16,112 bases of DNA, taken from positions 1 to 16,112 of the forward strand of contig JANXRU010000244.1 of assembly GCA_025356715.1 (NCBI GenBank), read 5' to 3'. The notes under the pieces were generated by a model. That model was not told the origin of the DNA. It did no database searches and saw nothing but the letters and a program-made list of their open reading frames with translations. Source of the stretch: Bacteroidota bacterium. Its GTDB lineage: Bacteria > Bacteroidota > Bacteroidia > B-17B0 > B-17BO. The position numbers were made by a program, and so were the translations under genes. How positions within the stretch are numbered: position 1 is the first letter of the stretch; every line of letters begins with the position of its first letter. This document shows, piece after piece, positions 8,395 to 16,112 of this stretch.

Positions 8395-8411
8395 TGTAAA
8401 GTCACAAATTT
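8388..8411. repeat. Perfect 9-bp inverted repeat at the DUF4175 start codon
   Basis: AAATTTGTG at 8388-8396 is the exact reverse complement of CACAAATTT at 8403-8411, separated by the six bases TAAAGT. The right arm includes the first T of the TTG start codon and the left arm overlaps the -7-like element. It could be an operator or an RNA hairpin affecting start access. It is not followed by a T run, so it is not a classical terminator. Confidence 0.6.
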
Positions 8412-11400
8412 TGCACTCAAGTAAAAAAATACTCCTTTACAAACTTGATGAGTTTATACGTAAGTATTACAAAAATCAACTCATCAAAGGTCTATTGTAT
8501 TCTCTAGGCTTATTGGTTGCTTGCTTCTTATTTATAGTCGTCACTGAATACTTTGCTGAATTCGGTACTATTGTTCGAACAATTCTTTTTTACACCTTTC
8601 TTTTGCTAAGTGTATTTATTGTAGTTAAGTATATTACTATCCCTATTCTAAAGCTCAATAAATTTGGGGCTATAATTTCTCACGACGATGCCGCAAAAAT
8701 TATCGGAACACATTTTAATTTCATTAATGATAAACTATTAAACACATTGCAACTACAGCGTAGTAATGAATCTGCAATATCATCTGATTTATTAGAGGCA
8801 AGTATTAATCAAAAATTAGAAGAACTTAACCCAATTCCGTTTACATCAGCGATCGACTTAGCTGAAAATAAATACTATTTAAAATATGCAATACCTCCAA
8901 TAGCTTTATTACTACTGCTTTTTGTAATTAATCCGAATATTATTACTGACGGTACTGAACACATGCTTTATCATCAACGATATTTTGAAAAGCAAGCGCC
9001 CTTTCAATTTAAAATCAATAATAAAAATTTACAAGCCACTCAACAACAAGACTTTATATTAGAACTAAAATTAAATGGTAATGAAATTCCAAATGAAGTG
9101 TTTATTACAATTGAAGGTATAGAACATAAGATGGGAAAAATTGATAATGTTAATTACAACTACACTTTTAAAAATATTCAACAAAATCAAGAGTTTTTCT
9201 TTAATGCGGCAGGCTTTAATAGTAACAGCTACGAGCTAATTGTATTGCCTAAGCCAATGTTACTTAAATTTGATTTACACTTATCTTACCCTTCTTATCT
9301 TAATAAAAAAAATGAGACTATCTCAAATCTTGGAGATTTACAGTTACCCCAAGGTACTAAAGTAAATTGGGTCTTTCATACAAAAAATACAGATAACATT
9401 AATTTAAACTTTATAGATACAACTATTACAATTAACCAAACTTCCGAAAATGAATTTACATATTCCAAACGATTTATGCAGAGTTCAAATTATAGTATTA
9501 AAAACACCAATCATTACTTAAAACAAAATACAGACTCCGTAAACTACACAATCAATATAATTCAAGACCAATCGCCACTTATAGAGGTTTCAGAAAAAAA
9601 AGATTCGATTAATAGTAAAAATATTTATTTCTCAGGAAATGTAAAAGATGATTATGGTTTTTCTTCCTTAGTTTTTAAATATTCTCTTTCGGGTGAAGAT
9701 TCTGCAGGTAAAACTGTTATAAAAAATGGGGAACGGATTATAGGAATAAATAAACAACAAATCACTCAACCTTACTTCTATTTTTTAGATGTGACTCCTT
9801 TTAATTTACAACCTGGTAATAAGTTAGATTACTATTTTGAAGTGTGGGATAATGATGGAGTTAATGGCTCTAAATCAGCCAAGACACAAGTAATGCAATT
9901 TAAAGCACCAACAGTAGATGAAGTAAATCAAAATACGGATAAAAACAATTCCGAAATAAAAAAAGACTTAGACGATGGTATTAAAAAAGCGAAGGATTTA
10001 CAAAAAGATATTAATGACTTAGCAAAAAAATTAACAGAGAAAAAACAAATGGGTTGGGAAGAAAAAAAGAAATTGGAAGATATTCTAAAAAAACAAAACG
10101 ATCTTAAAAATAAAATTGAAGAAACAAAACAAGAAAATCAATTAAATAACCAACAACAAGGGGAATTTACACCAACTGATGAATCTATTTTAGAAAAACA
10201 AAAAGAGTTAGAGAAGTTATTTGAAAATATTATGACTCCTGAAATGAAAAAATTATTTGATGAGTTAAATAAATTGTTGGATAAATTAGATAAAAATAAA
10301 GTTCAAGAAAAATTAGAAGAATTAAAGCTATCTAATAAAGATATGGAGAAGGAACTTGACCGTACTCTTGAAGCCTTTAAACAAATGGAAATTGAACAAA
10401 AAATGCAACAAGCTATTGATAAATTAGATGACTTGAAAAATAAAGAAAATGCCTTAAAACAAGACACCGAAGATAAAAAAGGGAGTGAAAATACTGAAGA
10501 TAAAAAATCAAACAACAAAGAACAAAAAACAAATAACCCAACTGATTCAAAAGAATTAGAAAAAAAACAAAATGAACTAACTAAAGAATTTAATCAATTA
10601 AAAGATGACTTAAAAACTTTAGAAGAAAAAAATAAGGCACTCGAAGAACCAAATCAATTGCCTAAAACAGACGATAAGCAAAATGAAATAAGCAAAGAGA
10701 TGCAAAAAAGCTCAGAGCAATTAAATAAGAATAACAAAAAAGACGCTGCCAAGTCGGAAAAAGATGCGGCAGATAAAATGCAAGAAATGCAGGAACAAAT
10801 GCAAAAGTCGATGGACGATATGCAGAAAGAAGAGCAAGAAGAAGATATGCAAGCCTTAAGACAAATTTTAGAAAACTTACTAAACTTATCCTTTGCGCAA
10901 GAAGAGTTAATGGGGCAATTGAGTAAAATTAGAATAGATAATCCGCAATATTTAAAAGTTCCTCAGGTTCAGAAAAAATTACAAGACGATTCAAAAATTA
11001 TTGAAGATAGTTTATTGGCATTAAGTAAGCGTGTTCCAGCACTCAGTGCTACTGTAAATAGAGAAATATCTGCCATTAATATGAATATGGGTAAAGCCGT
11101 ATCGGAACTTGCAGAGCGCATGCAATCAAATGCTCAGATGCGTATGCAATATTCTATGACTTCTATAAATAATTTAGCCTTATTACTTAACGAATCGCTC
11201 GAACAAATGCAATCGAAAGCAAAAGAAAGTAAAAAGCCTGGGAAAGGTAATTGCAAAAAGCCAGGAAAAGGATCTAAACCAAGCCAAAAACCAGGAGAAG
11301 GTAAGCCGAGTATGCAGACAATGAAACAAATGCAACAAAAATTAAATCAACAACTCGAAGAACTCAAAAAACAATTAGAAAAAGGCCAGAAGCCTGGAGG

Positions 11401-11944
11401 AGATAAGCCTGGCGATAAGCCCGGACAAAAACCAGGGCAAAAGCCTGGCGGACAAGGAGGCATGGGTTCACAAGGGAAAGATGGTAAAGGGCAAGGTATG
11501 ATGCCAGGGCAACAAGGACAAGGTATGAGCGAACAATTAGCTAAAATGGCTGCTCAACAAGAAGCATTAAGAAGGCAAATGCAACAAATGATGGACAAAA
11601 TTAAAAAAGAAGGGGGTGCAAATCCTGGTGGTAATATTGCTGAAATGATGGAACAAACCGAAAAAGACATTGTAAATAAAGCAATTACCCAAGAAACCAT
11701 GAAACGCCAGCAAGACATCATTACCAAACTTTTAGAAAGCGAAAAAGCAGAGCGTGAACGCGAGCAAGACGAACAAAGGAAAAGTAATGAGGCAAAAAAT
11801 CAAAATTTAAGTAACCCAAAACAATTTTTAGAGTATAAAAGACTGAAGGAAAAAGAAATGGAGTTATTAAATACAGTTTCTCCAAGTTTAACGCCTTATT
11901 ATAAAGAAAAAGTAAACACTTATTTTAATAGCGTGAATAAATGA
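8411..11944 (+). CDS. DUF4175 family membrane protein with long coiled-coil and KPG-rich C-terminal region
   Basis: The 1177-residue protein has three N-terminal membrane segments at about 28-48, 56-79 and 157-174. Next comes a beta-rich region to about 515, with a possible bacterial Ig-like part near DDYGFSSLVFKYSLS. A highly charged coiled coil covers about 516-900. A low-complexity Gly/Pro/Lys/Gln/Met stretch follows at about 941-1040, then more helix. The start of the mature family pattern (LDEFIRKYYKNQLIKGLLYS) is at 12-31, so the protein must begin close to 8411. No ATG or GTG lies in frame between the upstream stop TAA at 8387-8389 and this TTG. With this topology the large C-terminal part would be periplasmic if the N-terminus is inside, but that is inferred. 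The function of the family is unknown to me. It is the first gene of an operon and its stop overlaps the next gene by ATGA at 11941-11944. Confidence 0.88.
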   Translation: MHSSKKILLYKLDEFIRKYYKNQLIKGLLYSLGLLVACFLFIVVTEYFAEFGTIVRTILFYTFLLLSVFIVVKYITIPILKLNKFGAIISHDDAAKIIGTHFNFINDKLLNTLQLQRSNESAISSDLLEASINQKLEELNPIPFTSAIDLAENKYYLKYAIPPIALLLLLFVINPNIITDGTEHMLYHQRYFEKQAPFQFKINNKNLQATQQQDFILELKLNGNEIPNEVFITIEGIEHKMGKIDNVNYNYTFKNIQQNQEFFFNAAGFNSNSYELIVLPKPMLLKFDLHLSYPSYLNKKNETISNLGDLQLPQGTKVNWVFHTKNTDNINLNFIDTTITINQTSENEFTYSKRFMQSSNYSIKNTNHYLKQNTDSVNYTINIIQDQSPLIEVSEKKDSINSKNIYFSGNVKDDYGFSSLVFKYSLSGEDSAGKTVIKNGERIIGINKQQITQPYFYFLDVTPFNLQPGNKLDYYFEVWDNDGVNGSKSAKTQVMQFKAPTVDEVNQNTDKNNSEIKKDLDDGIKKAKDLQKDINDLAKKLTEKKQMGWEEKKKLEDILKKQNDLKNKIEETKQENQLNNQQQGEFTPTDESILEKQKELEKLFENIMTPEMKKLFDELNKLLDKLDKNKVQEKLEELKLSNKDMEKELDRTLEAFKQMEIEQKMQQAIDKLDDLKNKENALKQDTEDKKGSENTEDKKSNNKEQKTNNPTDSKELEKKQNELTKEFNQLKDDLKTLEEKNKALEEPNQLPKTDDKQNEISKEMQKSSEQLNKNNKKDAAKSEKDAADKMQEMQEQMQKSMDDMQKEEQEEDMQALRQILENLLNLSFAQEELMGQLSKIRIDNPQYLKVPQVQKKLQDDSKIIEDSLLALSKRVPALSATVNREISAINMNMGKAVSELAERMQSNAQMRMQYSMTSINNLALLLNESLEQMQSKAKESKKPGKGNCKKPGKGSKPSQKPGEGKPSMQTMKQMQQKLNQQLEELKKQLEKGQKPGGDKPGDKPGQKPGQKPGGQGGMGSQGKDGKGQGMMPGQQGQGMSEQLAKMAAQQEALRRQMQQMMDKIKKEGGANPGGNIAEMMEQTEKDIVNKAITQETMKRQQDIITKLLESEKAEREREQDEQRKSNEAKNQNLSNPKQFLEYKRLKEKEMELLNTVSPSLTPYYKEKVNTYFNSVNK
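11231..11530 (+). repeat. In-gene KPG-rich low-complexity segment
   Basis: Within the DUF4175 gene this stretch encodes eight K-P-G motifs in two clusters (KKPGKG type near the start; DKPG/QKPG type in the second half), followed by Gly/Gln/Met-rich sequence. The underlying DNA is made of short variants of AAGCCTGG and AAACCAGG, so it is locally more GC-rich and repetitive than the rest of the gene. Such tracts can change length by slippage, but no direct evidence of variation can be seen here. Confidence 0.7.
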
Positions 11945-12351
11945 TACCAGCCAAAGGAAAAACCTTAAATATAAGCTCTTCAACAGATAATATTAGGTTA
12001 GTTGAGCGCCTTGTTGAGGATGTATGTGAAGTATTTAATGTTAATGAAGATAATTATGGTAATATTTTAATTGCCGTAACAGAAGCCGTAAATAACGCAA
12101 TGTATCATGGAAACAAAGGTAATCCCGATAAAAATATCAAAATAGGATTTGAATCACACGACAAAAATATCCAATTTTCAATAGCTGATGAAGGTGCAGG
12201 TTTTGATTACGACAATTTACCTGACCCCACAGATCCATTAAACATTGATAAACCAAACGGAAGAGGTGTTTTTTTAATGAAAAATTTAGCGGATAAAGTA
12301 GAATTTAATAAAAACGGTCAAGAAGTATTATTGACGTTTAATTTGAATTAA
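11941..12351 (+). CDS. RsbW/SpoIIAB-like ATP-binding protein (HATPase_c_2)
   Basis: This 136-residue soluble protein has the Bergerat ATP-binding fold of the anti-sigma-factor kinase type. The N box is at 44-57 (IAVTEAVNNAMYHG, with E48, N51, N52 and H56). The G1 box is DEGAGF at 83-88 and the G2 box is NGRGVFLMKNLAD at 106-118. Known relatives phosphorylate an anti-sigma-factor antagonist and sequester a sigma factor in the cytoplasm, but no such partner is encoded nearby. The length is typical of a stand-alone RsbW domain. Its ATG overlaps the stop of the DUF4175 gene (ATGA), implying translational coupling, and ybeY begins 7 bases after it. I recall a DUF4175 / HATPase / ybeY order in other Bacteroidota. 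Fold and ATP binding are well supported; the partner and role are unknown. Confidence 0.9.
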   Translation: MIPAKGKTLNISSSTDNIRLVERLVEDVCEVFNVNEDNYGNILIAVTEAVNNAMYHGNKGNPDKNIKIGFESHDKNIQFSIADEGAGFDYDNLPDPTDPLNIDKPNGRGVFLMKNLADKVEFNKNGQEVLLTFNLN

Positions 12352-12358
12352 ATTTCGC

Positions 12359-12772
12359 ATGATTTCCTTCCAAAACCTTAGTATTTCCTTTAAACTTAAA
12401 GACAAAACAAAATTAAAGCTTTGGATTAAATCTATTGTTGACAAGGAGAAACACACTCTTGGTGCTCTTAATTATATTTTTTGTTCGGATGATGAATTAT
12501 TAGAAATAAACATAAAACATCTCAATCACAATACATTTACCGACATTATTACTTTTGATTATACTGAAGCTGAAAAAATAAGTAGTGACCTATTTATAAG
12601 CATAGATAGAGTAAATGAAAATTCAAAAAAATTTAATACAACATTCGAAAATGAGCTACACCGGGTAATGATACACGGTGTATTACATTTATGCGGTTAT
12701 AAAGATAAAACAAAACTTGATGCCGAATTAATGCGCAAAAAAGAAAATTGGGCCTTAAAGTTGTTTAAATAA
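12359..12772 (+). CDS. ybeY: Endoribonuclease YbeY (rRNA maturation factor)
   Basis: The 137-residue protein belongs to the YbeY/UPF0054 family, single-strand metal-dependent RNases needed for 16S rRNA 3'-end maturation and ribosome quality control. The conserved core is seen at 57-68 (HNTFTDIITFDY) and at 101-118 (HRVMIHGVLHLCGYKDKT). Zinc ligands H106 and H110 are present. The position of the third ligand, His in the family pattern H-x3-H-x5-H, is Asp116 here (GYKD instead of GYDH). I believe this substitution is common among Bacteroidota YbeY proteins, so it need not mean loss of function. The protein is slightly short but complete. It begins 7 bases after the HATPase gene and is the last gene of the operon. 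The sequence TAAATTTC at 12349-12356, just before the start, resembles a -7 element but is too close to be clearly meaningful. Confidence 0.92.
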   Translation: MISFQNLSISFKLKDKTKLKLWIKSIVDKEKHTLGALNYIFCSDDELLEINIKHLNHNTFTDIITFDYTEAEKISSDLFISIDRVNENSKKFNTTFENELHRVMIHGVLHLCGYKDKTKLDAELMRKKENWALKLFK

Positions 12773-12824
12773 GCAATCTCCATACTTCTTTATTTTAAAC
12801 CCCTTCATTTATCGTTATTCATCA

Positions 12825-12842
12825 TCAATACGTTCGTATTGA
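12825..12842. repeat. 16-18 base palindrome in the ybeY-recQ spacer
   Basis: TCAATACGTTCGTATTGA has 8-bp arms at 12825-12832 and 12835-12842 around a central TT. It is 52 bases after ybeY and about 160 before recQ. No T run follows on either strand, so a terminator is unlikely. It could be a binding site for a dimeric regulator or a small hairpin. The rest of the 231-base spacer shows nothing else except a possible promoter. Confidence 0.5.
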
Positions 12843-12904
12843 AAAAGGTTCATCGCCAAAAACAATCATTTAGTCTGAAAATCCAATAATACTGTCAAAA
12901 AGTA

Positions 12905-12936
12905 TTGCTTTATTAAAAAAATTTAGTATATCTTTA
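12905..12936 (+). promoter_or_regulatory. Candidate promoter for recQ
   Basis: TTG at 12905-12907 and TATCTTTA at 12929-12936 are separated by 21 bases, which fits the Bacteroidota -33 TTTG / -7 TAnnTTTG pattern with one mismatch in the -7 element (A for final G). It would give a leader of roughly 60 bases before the recQ ATG. AT-rich DNA gives such matches by chance, so support is modest. Confidence 0.35.
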
Positions 12937-13003
12937 TAAGACCAATTAATTAATTGAACGATCCACTCACTCACTGAAACACACATTTTAATCATTAAAA
13001 GCC

Positions 13004-15214
13004 ATGATTGCAGAAGTAGAAACGCATAATCTAGTAAAACCCTTAAAAGATTTTTTTGGTTTTGGCGGATTTAAAGGAACTCAAGAAGCTATTATTAATA
13101 ACATCTTAAATCAGCAAGATACTTTTGTTATAATGCCTACTGGTGGGGGTAAATCTCTATGCTACCAATTACCGGCCATAATGAGTGAGGGCACAGCAAT
13201 TATTGTATCTCCATTAATTGCACTAATGAAAAATCAAGTAGATGCGATTCGTGGTTTCAGTAACGAAACTGGTATAGCTCATTTTTTAAACTCTTCTTTA
13301 AACAAAGCAGAAATAGCAACCGTAAAAAAAGACGTATTATCTGGAAAAACTAAATTACTTTATGTAGCACCTGAAACATTAAACAAGGAAGATAATGTTG
13401 CATTTTTTTCTGAGTTTAAAATTTCGTTTTTTGCAATAGATGAAGCACATTGTATTTCTGAATGGGGCCATGATTTTCGTCCAGAATATAGACGTTTACG
13501 CCCCATTATCGATAAATTAGGGTCTGTGCCCGTAATGGCATTAACTGCCACGGCTACACCAAAGGTTCAACAGGATATTCAGAAAAATCTAGGGATGTTG
13601 GATGCTAAATTATTTAAATCTTCCTTTAATAGAGGAAACTTGTATTACGAAGTACGTGCGAAACAAAACGTGATTAAAGAAATAATAAAATACGCGAAAC
13701 AAAACATTGGTAAATCGGGAATTATTTATTGTTTGAGTCGTAAGAAAGTAGAAGAAGTTGCTGAAGCATTAAAAGTGAATGGTATAAAAGCAGCTCCTTA
13801 TCATGCTGGACTAGATGCAAAAGAAAGAGCAAAAACACAAGATGGTTTTTTAATGGAGGACATTGATGTGATTGTTGCTACTATTGCCTTTGGAATGGGC
13901 ATTGATAAACCAGATGTACGTTTTGTGATTCACCATGATATTCCGAAATCTTTAGAAGGTTACTATCAGGAAACTGGTAGAGCTGGCAGAGATGGTGGAG
14001 AAGGAAACTGCTTAACTTTTTACAGTTATGACGACATCATGAAGTTGGAAAAGTTTATGAAAGATAAGCCAGTTAATGAACAAGAAATTGGCAAACAAAT
14101 GCTTTCGGAAACTGCGTCATTTGCTGAAACATCTGCTTGCCGTCGTAAATTTATTTTACATTATTTTGGAGAAGAGTTTGAAGAAAGTAAATGTAATGAG
14201 ATGTGCGATAATTGTCGTCATCCTAAACAACGCTTTGAAGCTCAAGATGATTTAGAATTAGCTATTGAATGTGTTACTGAAAGTAAAGAAAAACATAAAG
14301 TAAAAGATGTAATCAATATTTTAATGAGTAATAACACAGCTACATCAAAATCGTATAAACATAATACTTTAGAAACTTGGGGCAAAGGTATAGAACACGA
14401 TAAAGACGATAAGTTTTGGAATGCCGTATTACGTCAAGCTATTGTTAATGGCTTTTTTGCAAAGGATATAGAAAATTATGGTTTATTAAAAATAACCGAT
14501 AAAGGAAAAGCCTTTTTAAAAAAACCAACTAGTATCAAATTCACAAGAGACAATGACTTTAGCAATGCGGAAAGTGATAAAGATGATGATATTTCGGGTG
14601 GCGGCAAAGGATCTGGAACAACAGATGAAATATTATATGCTATGTTGAAAGATGTAACAAAAAAAATTGCCAAACAAAACAACTTACCTCCTTACATTAT
14701 TTTCAATGAAATATCTTTGGAAGAAATGTCTACGCAATATCCGATTAGCATGGAGGAATTAGCTAAAATTACTGGAGTTGGAACTGGTAAAGCAGCAAAA
14801 TATGGTAAAGCAATTTTGGAAATTATTAAAAAGCATGTTGAAGAAAATGACATAGAGCGCCCTAGTGATTTAGTTATTAAGTCGGTTGTAAATAAATCAG
14901 GTTTAAAAGTGTTCATTATTCAAAACATTGATAGAAAGGTAAGTTTAGAGGATATGGCTAAAAACAAAAACCTCAAAATGAATGATTTATTAACTGAAAT
15001 TGAAACCATTGTTGCTTCTGGAACGAAGGTAAATATCAACTATTATATTGATCAAACAATTGATGAAGATAAAAAAGATGAGATTTACGAATGCTTACGC
15101 GAAGCTGAAACAGACGACATCAATGCTATTTTAAAAGAATTAGGTGAAGATGAATACAGCGAAGAAGAAGTAAGATTAATGCGTATTAAATTTATCAGTG
15201 AATTTGGAAATTAA
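13004..15214 (+). CDS. recQ: ATP-dependent DNA helicase RecQ
   Basis: The 736-residue protein is a complete RecQ, a 3'-5' DNA helicase of recombination and replication-fork repair. Motif I MPTGGGKS is at 44-51 (K50), motif II DEAH at 146-149 and motif III is TATATPKVQQDI. The RecQ hallmark CISEWGHDFRPEYR directly follows DEAH. The second RecA domain has GIIYCLSRKKVEE, motif V ATIAFGMGIDKPDVRFVIHH and motif VI YQETGRAGRDG. The zinc site is complete: C379, C397, C401, C404. An RQC winged helix follows, then a Gly/Ser linker and an HRDC domain (YAMLKDVTKKIAKQNNLPPY onwards, with ITGVGTGKAAKYG). Some 120 further residues follow, including a helix-turn-helix-like part (KVSLEDMAKNKNLKMNDLL) and an acidic end. 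This is longer than E. coli RecQ (about 610) but usual for long bacterial RecQs. It stands alone, with its own spacer and terminator. Confidence 0.97.
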   Translation: MIAEVETHNLVKPLKDFFGFGGFKGTQEAIINNILNQQDTFVIMPTGGGKSLCYQLPAIMSEGTAIIVSPLIALMKNQVDAIRGFSNETGIAHFLNSSLNKAEIATVKKDVLSGKTKLLYVAPETLNKEDNVAFFSEFKISFFAIDEAHCISEWGHDFRPEYRRLRPIIDKLGSVPVMALTATATPKVQQDIQKNLGMLDAKLFKSSFNRGNLYYEVRAKQNVIKEIIKYAKQNIGKSGIIYCLSRKKVEEVAEALKVNGIKAAPYHAGLDAKERAKTQDGFLMEDIDVIVATIAFGMGIDKPDVRFVIHHDIPKSLEGYYQETGRAGRDGGEGNCLTFYSYDDIMKLEKFMKDKPVNEQEIGKQMLSETASFAETSACRRKFILHYFGEEFEESKCNEMCDNCRHPKQRFEAQDDLELAIECVTESKEKHKVKDVINILMSNNTATSKSYKHNTLETWGKGIEHDKDDKFWNAVLRQAIVNGFFAKDIENYGLLKITDKGKAFLKKPTSIKFTRDNDFSNAESDKDDDISGGGKGSGTTDEILYAMLKDVTKKIAKQNNLPPYIIFNEISLEEMSTQYPISMEELAKITGVGTGKAAKYGKAILEIIKKHVEENDIERPSDLVIKSVVNKSGLKVFIIQNIDRKVSLEDMAKNKNLKMNDLLTEIETIVASGTKVNINYYIDQTIDEDKKDEIYECLREAETDDINAILKELGEDEYSEEEVRLMRIKFISEFGN

Positions 15215-15248
15215 CACCCAATTTTATTTTTCTTACAAAAATTTATAG

Positions 15249-15283
15249 CAAATCCATTTATAGATATAGATGGATTTGTTTTT
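15249..15283 (+). terminator. Hairpin terminator after recQ
   Basis: CAAATCCAT at 15249-15257 pairs perfectly with ATGGATTTG at 15270-15278 over a 12-base loop and is followed by five T at 15279-15283. It lies 34 bases after the recQ stop, as expected for an intrinsic terminator. Confidence 0.8.
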
Positions 15284-15342
15284 ATTACCATCCTTAAGTT
15301 AATAAAACATTTCTAAAAGTTATTTAAATCCTTGGTTTTTAG

Positions 15343-15350
15343 TAAATTCG
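15343..15350 (+). promoter_or_regulatory. Candidate -7 promoter element close to the aminopeptidase start
   Basis: TAAATTCG differs from TAnnTTTG at one defined base (C for T) and lies seven bases before the ATG at 15358. If used, transcription would start at or within a few bases of the start codon, giving a leaderless or nearly leaderless mRNA. No convincing -33 element is visible. Confidence 0.4.
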
Positions 15351-15357
15351 CATTACT

Positions 15358-16112
15358 ATGACAGCGATTACTAAAAAAAATGAGGTGGATGCTAAGCACA
15401 GCTTGGCTATTTTATGTTCAGATTTTAAAAATAAATCAGCATACAACCTCACAAAAGAGCAAATAACTTACATTTCGGATGAAATAAAGGAAAATGATAA
15501 AAAATTTATTTGTATCAATACTTTATCTCGCTTGATTATGGTGATTTTAGTGGATGCTAAAAAAAATCACTACACCGCTTTAGAAGCTATACGAAAACAT
15601 GGGGCAACTATTACGGATACGCTCAATGCCAATAAATTAACAAGTATTCAAATTAGCAATGAATTATCAAATCCTGATTATTCATTAGCATTAACAGAAG
15701 GATTAGCGTTAGCAAACTATCAGTTTATCAAACATAAACCGAGTGCTAAAAAAGAAAAAAACACCTTAGCTTCTATCGTTGTTGTCGATTCAAAAATCAC
15801 CAATACGCATCTTTCTAATTTATCTATTGCAATTGATGCCACGCTTAAAGCGCGCGATTTAGTAAACGAGCCTGTAAACATATTAAATGCAACGGATTTA
15901 GCTAACGCATTCAAATCAATGGGTAAGCAGGCTGGTTTTAAAGTAGACGTATATAGCAAATCTAAAATCAAACAATTAAAAATGGGTGGCTTATTAGCCG
16001 TTAATCAAGGAAGTGTAGATGAACCTACTTTTTCGGTAATGGAATACAAACACAAAAATGCTAAAAACAAAAAACCTTATGTATTAGTTGGCAAAGGAGT
16101 AGTATACGACAC
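15358..16112 (+). CDS. pepA: M17 leucyl aminopeptidase, N-terminal part (cut by window end)
   Basis: An ATG at 15358 opens a frame that runs off the right edge, giving 251 complete codons. The first roughly 160 residues match the variable N-terminal domain of M17 peptidases. Then come the family hallmarks: ATLKARDLVNEPVNILNATD, then KMGGLLAVNQGSVDEPTF, then YVLVGKGVVYDT. The last is the start of the catalytic motif VGKGxxxDTGG, whose Lys (246) and Asp (251) are metal ligands in characterised members. The rest of the two-metal active site (the NTDAEGRL segment) is outside the window. The protein is a cytosolic hexameric exopeptidase in known cases. No signal peptide is present, consistent with this. 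The gene follows the recQ terminator and has a -7-like element just before its ATG. The start choice is supported by that element; no earlier ATG was found in the short spacer in frame. Confidence 0.9.
   Translation, partial: MTAITKKNEVDAKHSLAILCSDFKNKSAYNLTKEQITYISDEIKENDKKFICINTLSRLIMVILVDAKKNHYTALEAIRKHGATITDTLNANKLTSIQISNELSNPDYSLALTEGLALANYQFIKHKPSAKKEKNTLASIVVVDSKITNTHLSNLSIAIDATLKARDLVNEPVNILNATDLANAFKSMGKQAGFKVDVYSKSKIKQLKMGGLLAVNQGSVDEPTFSVMEYKHKNAKNKKPYVLVGKGVVYD

Noticed and set aside
10303..10518. Minus-strand open frame inside the DUF4175 gene
   Set aside because: It is Ser/Phe/Leu-rich antisense of a Lys/Glu coiled coil and does not look like a real protein.
15720..15971. Minus-strand open frame opposite the aminopeptidase start
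   Set aside because: The + strand frame carries clear M17 aminopeptidase motifs over the same bases.

Overview
The window is AT-rich chromosomal DNA from a member of the Bacteroidota. This rests on protein content (a DUF4175 membrane protein followed by a small HATPase protein and YbeY; a TPR/PD40-propeller surface protein with a Sec signal peptide), on the lack of clear Shine-Dalgarno sequences, and on several TAnnTTTG-type -7 promoter elements. All genes lie on the + strand. No tRNA, rRNA, CRISPR array, insertion sequence or integrase was seen. No gene-free stretch exceeds 300 bases; the longest is 231 bases.

Region 1 (1-6042) is the most unusual part. It holds the 3' end of a gene entering from the left, a small MukE/MksE-like double winged-helix protein, a secreted protein of unknown function, and a 1228-residue MukB/MksB/JetC-like SMC ATPase with Walker A, two long coiled-coil arms around a central hinge-like domain, a MukB-type C-motif and Walker B. 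By position the first gene would be the kleisin (MksF/JetA-like). This looks like a diverged MukBEF/MksBEF/Wadjet-type condensin operon. No JetD/MksG topoisomerase-like nuclease follows: a strong hairpin terminator comes straight after the ATPase. A nuclease gene upstream of the window cannot be excluded. The secreted protein between the E and B genes is out of character for a nucleoid complex.

Region 2 (6098-8341) is a single gene for an exported TPR + PD40 propeller + carboxypeptidase-regulatory-like protein. It ends in a SPOR-like domain where related proteins often carry an OmpA-like domain.

Region 3 (8388-12772) is a tight operon: a large DUF4175 membrane/coiled-coil protein, an RsbW/SpoIIAB-like HATPase (ATGA overlap) and the rRNA maturation RNase YbeY (7-base gap). 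The first gene appears to start at TTG inside a perfect 9-bp inverted repeat that overlaps a -7-like element.

Region 4 (12773-15283) is a 231-base spacer with a 16-18 base palindrome and a possible promoter, then a full-length RecQ helicase with HRDC and an extended C-terminus, then a terminator. Region 5 (15343-16112) is a near-leaderless promoter candidate and the N-terminal part of an M17 leucyl aminopeptidase, cut by the window end just at its metal-binding motif.
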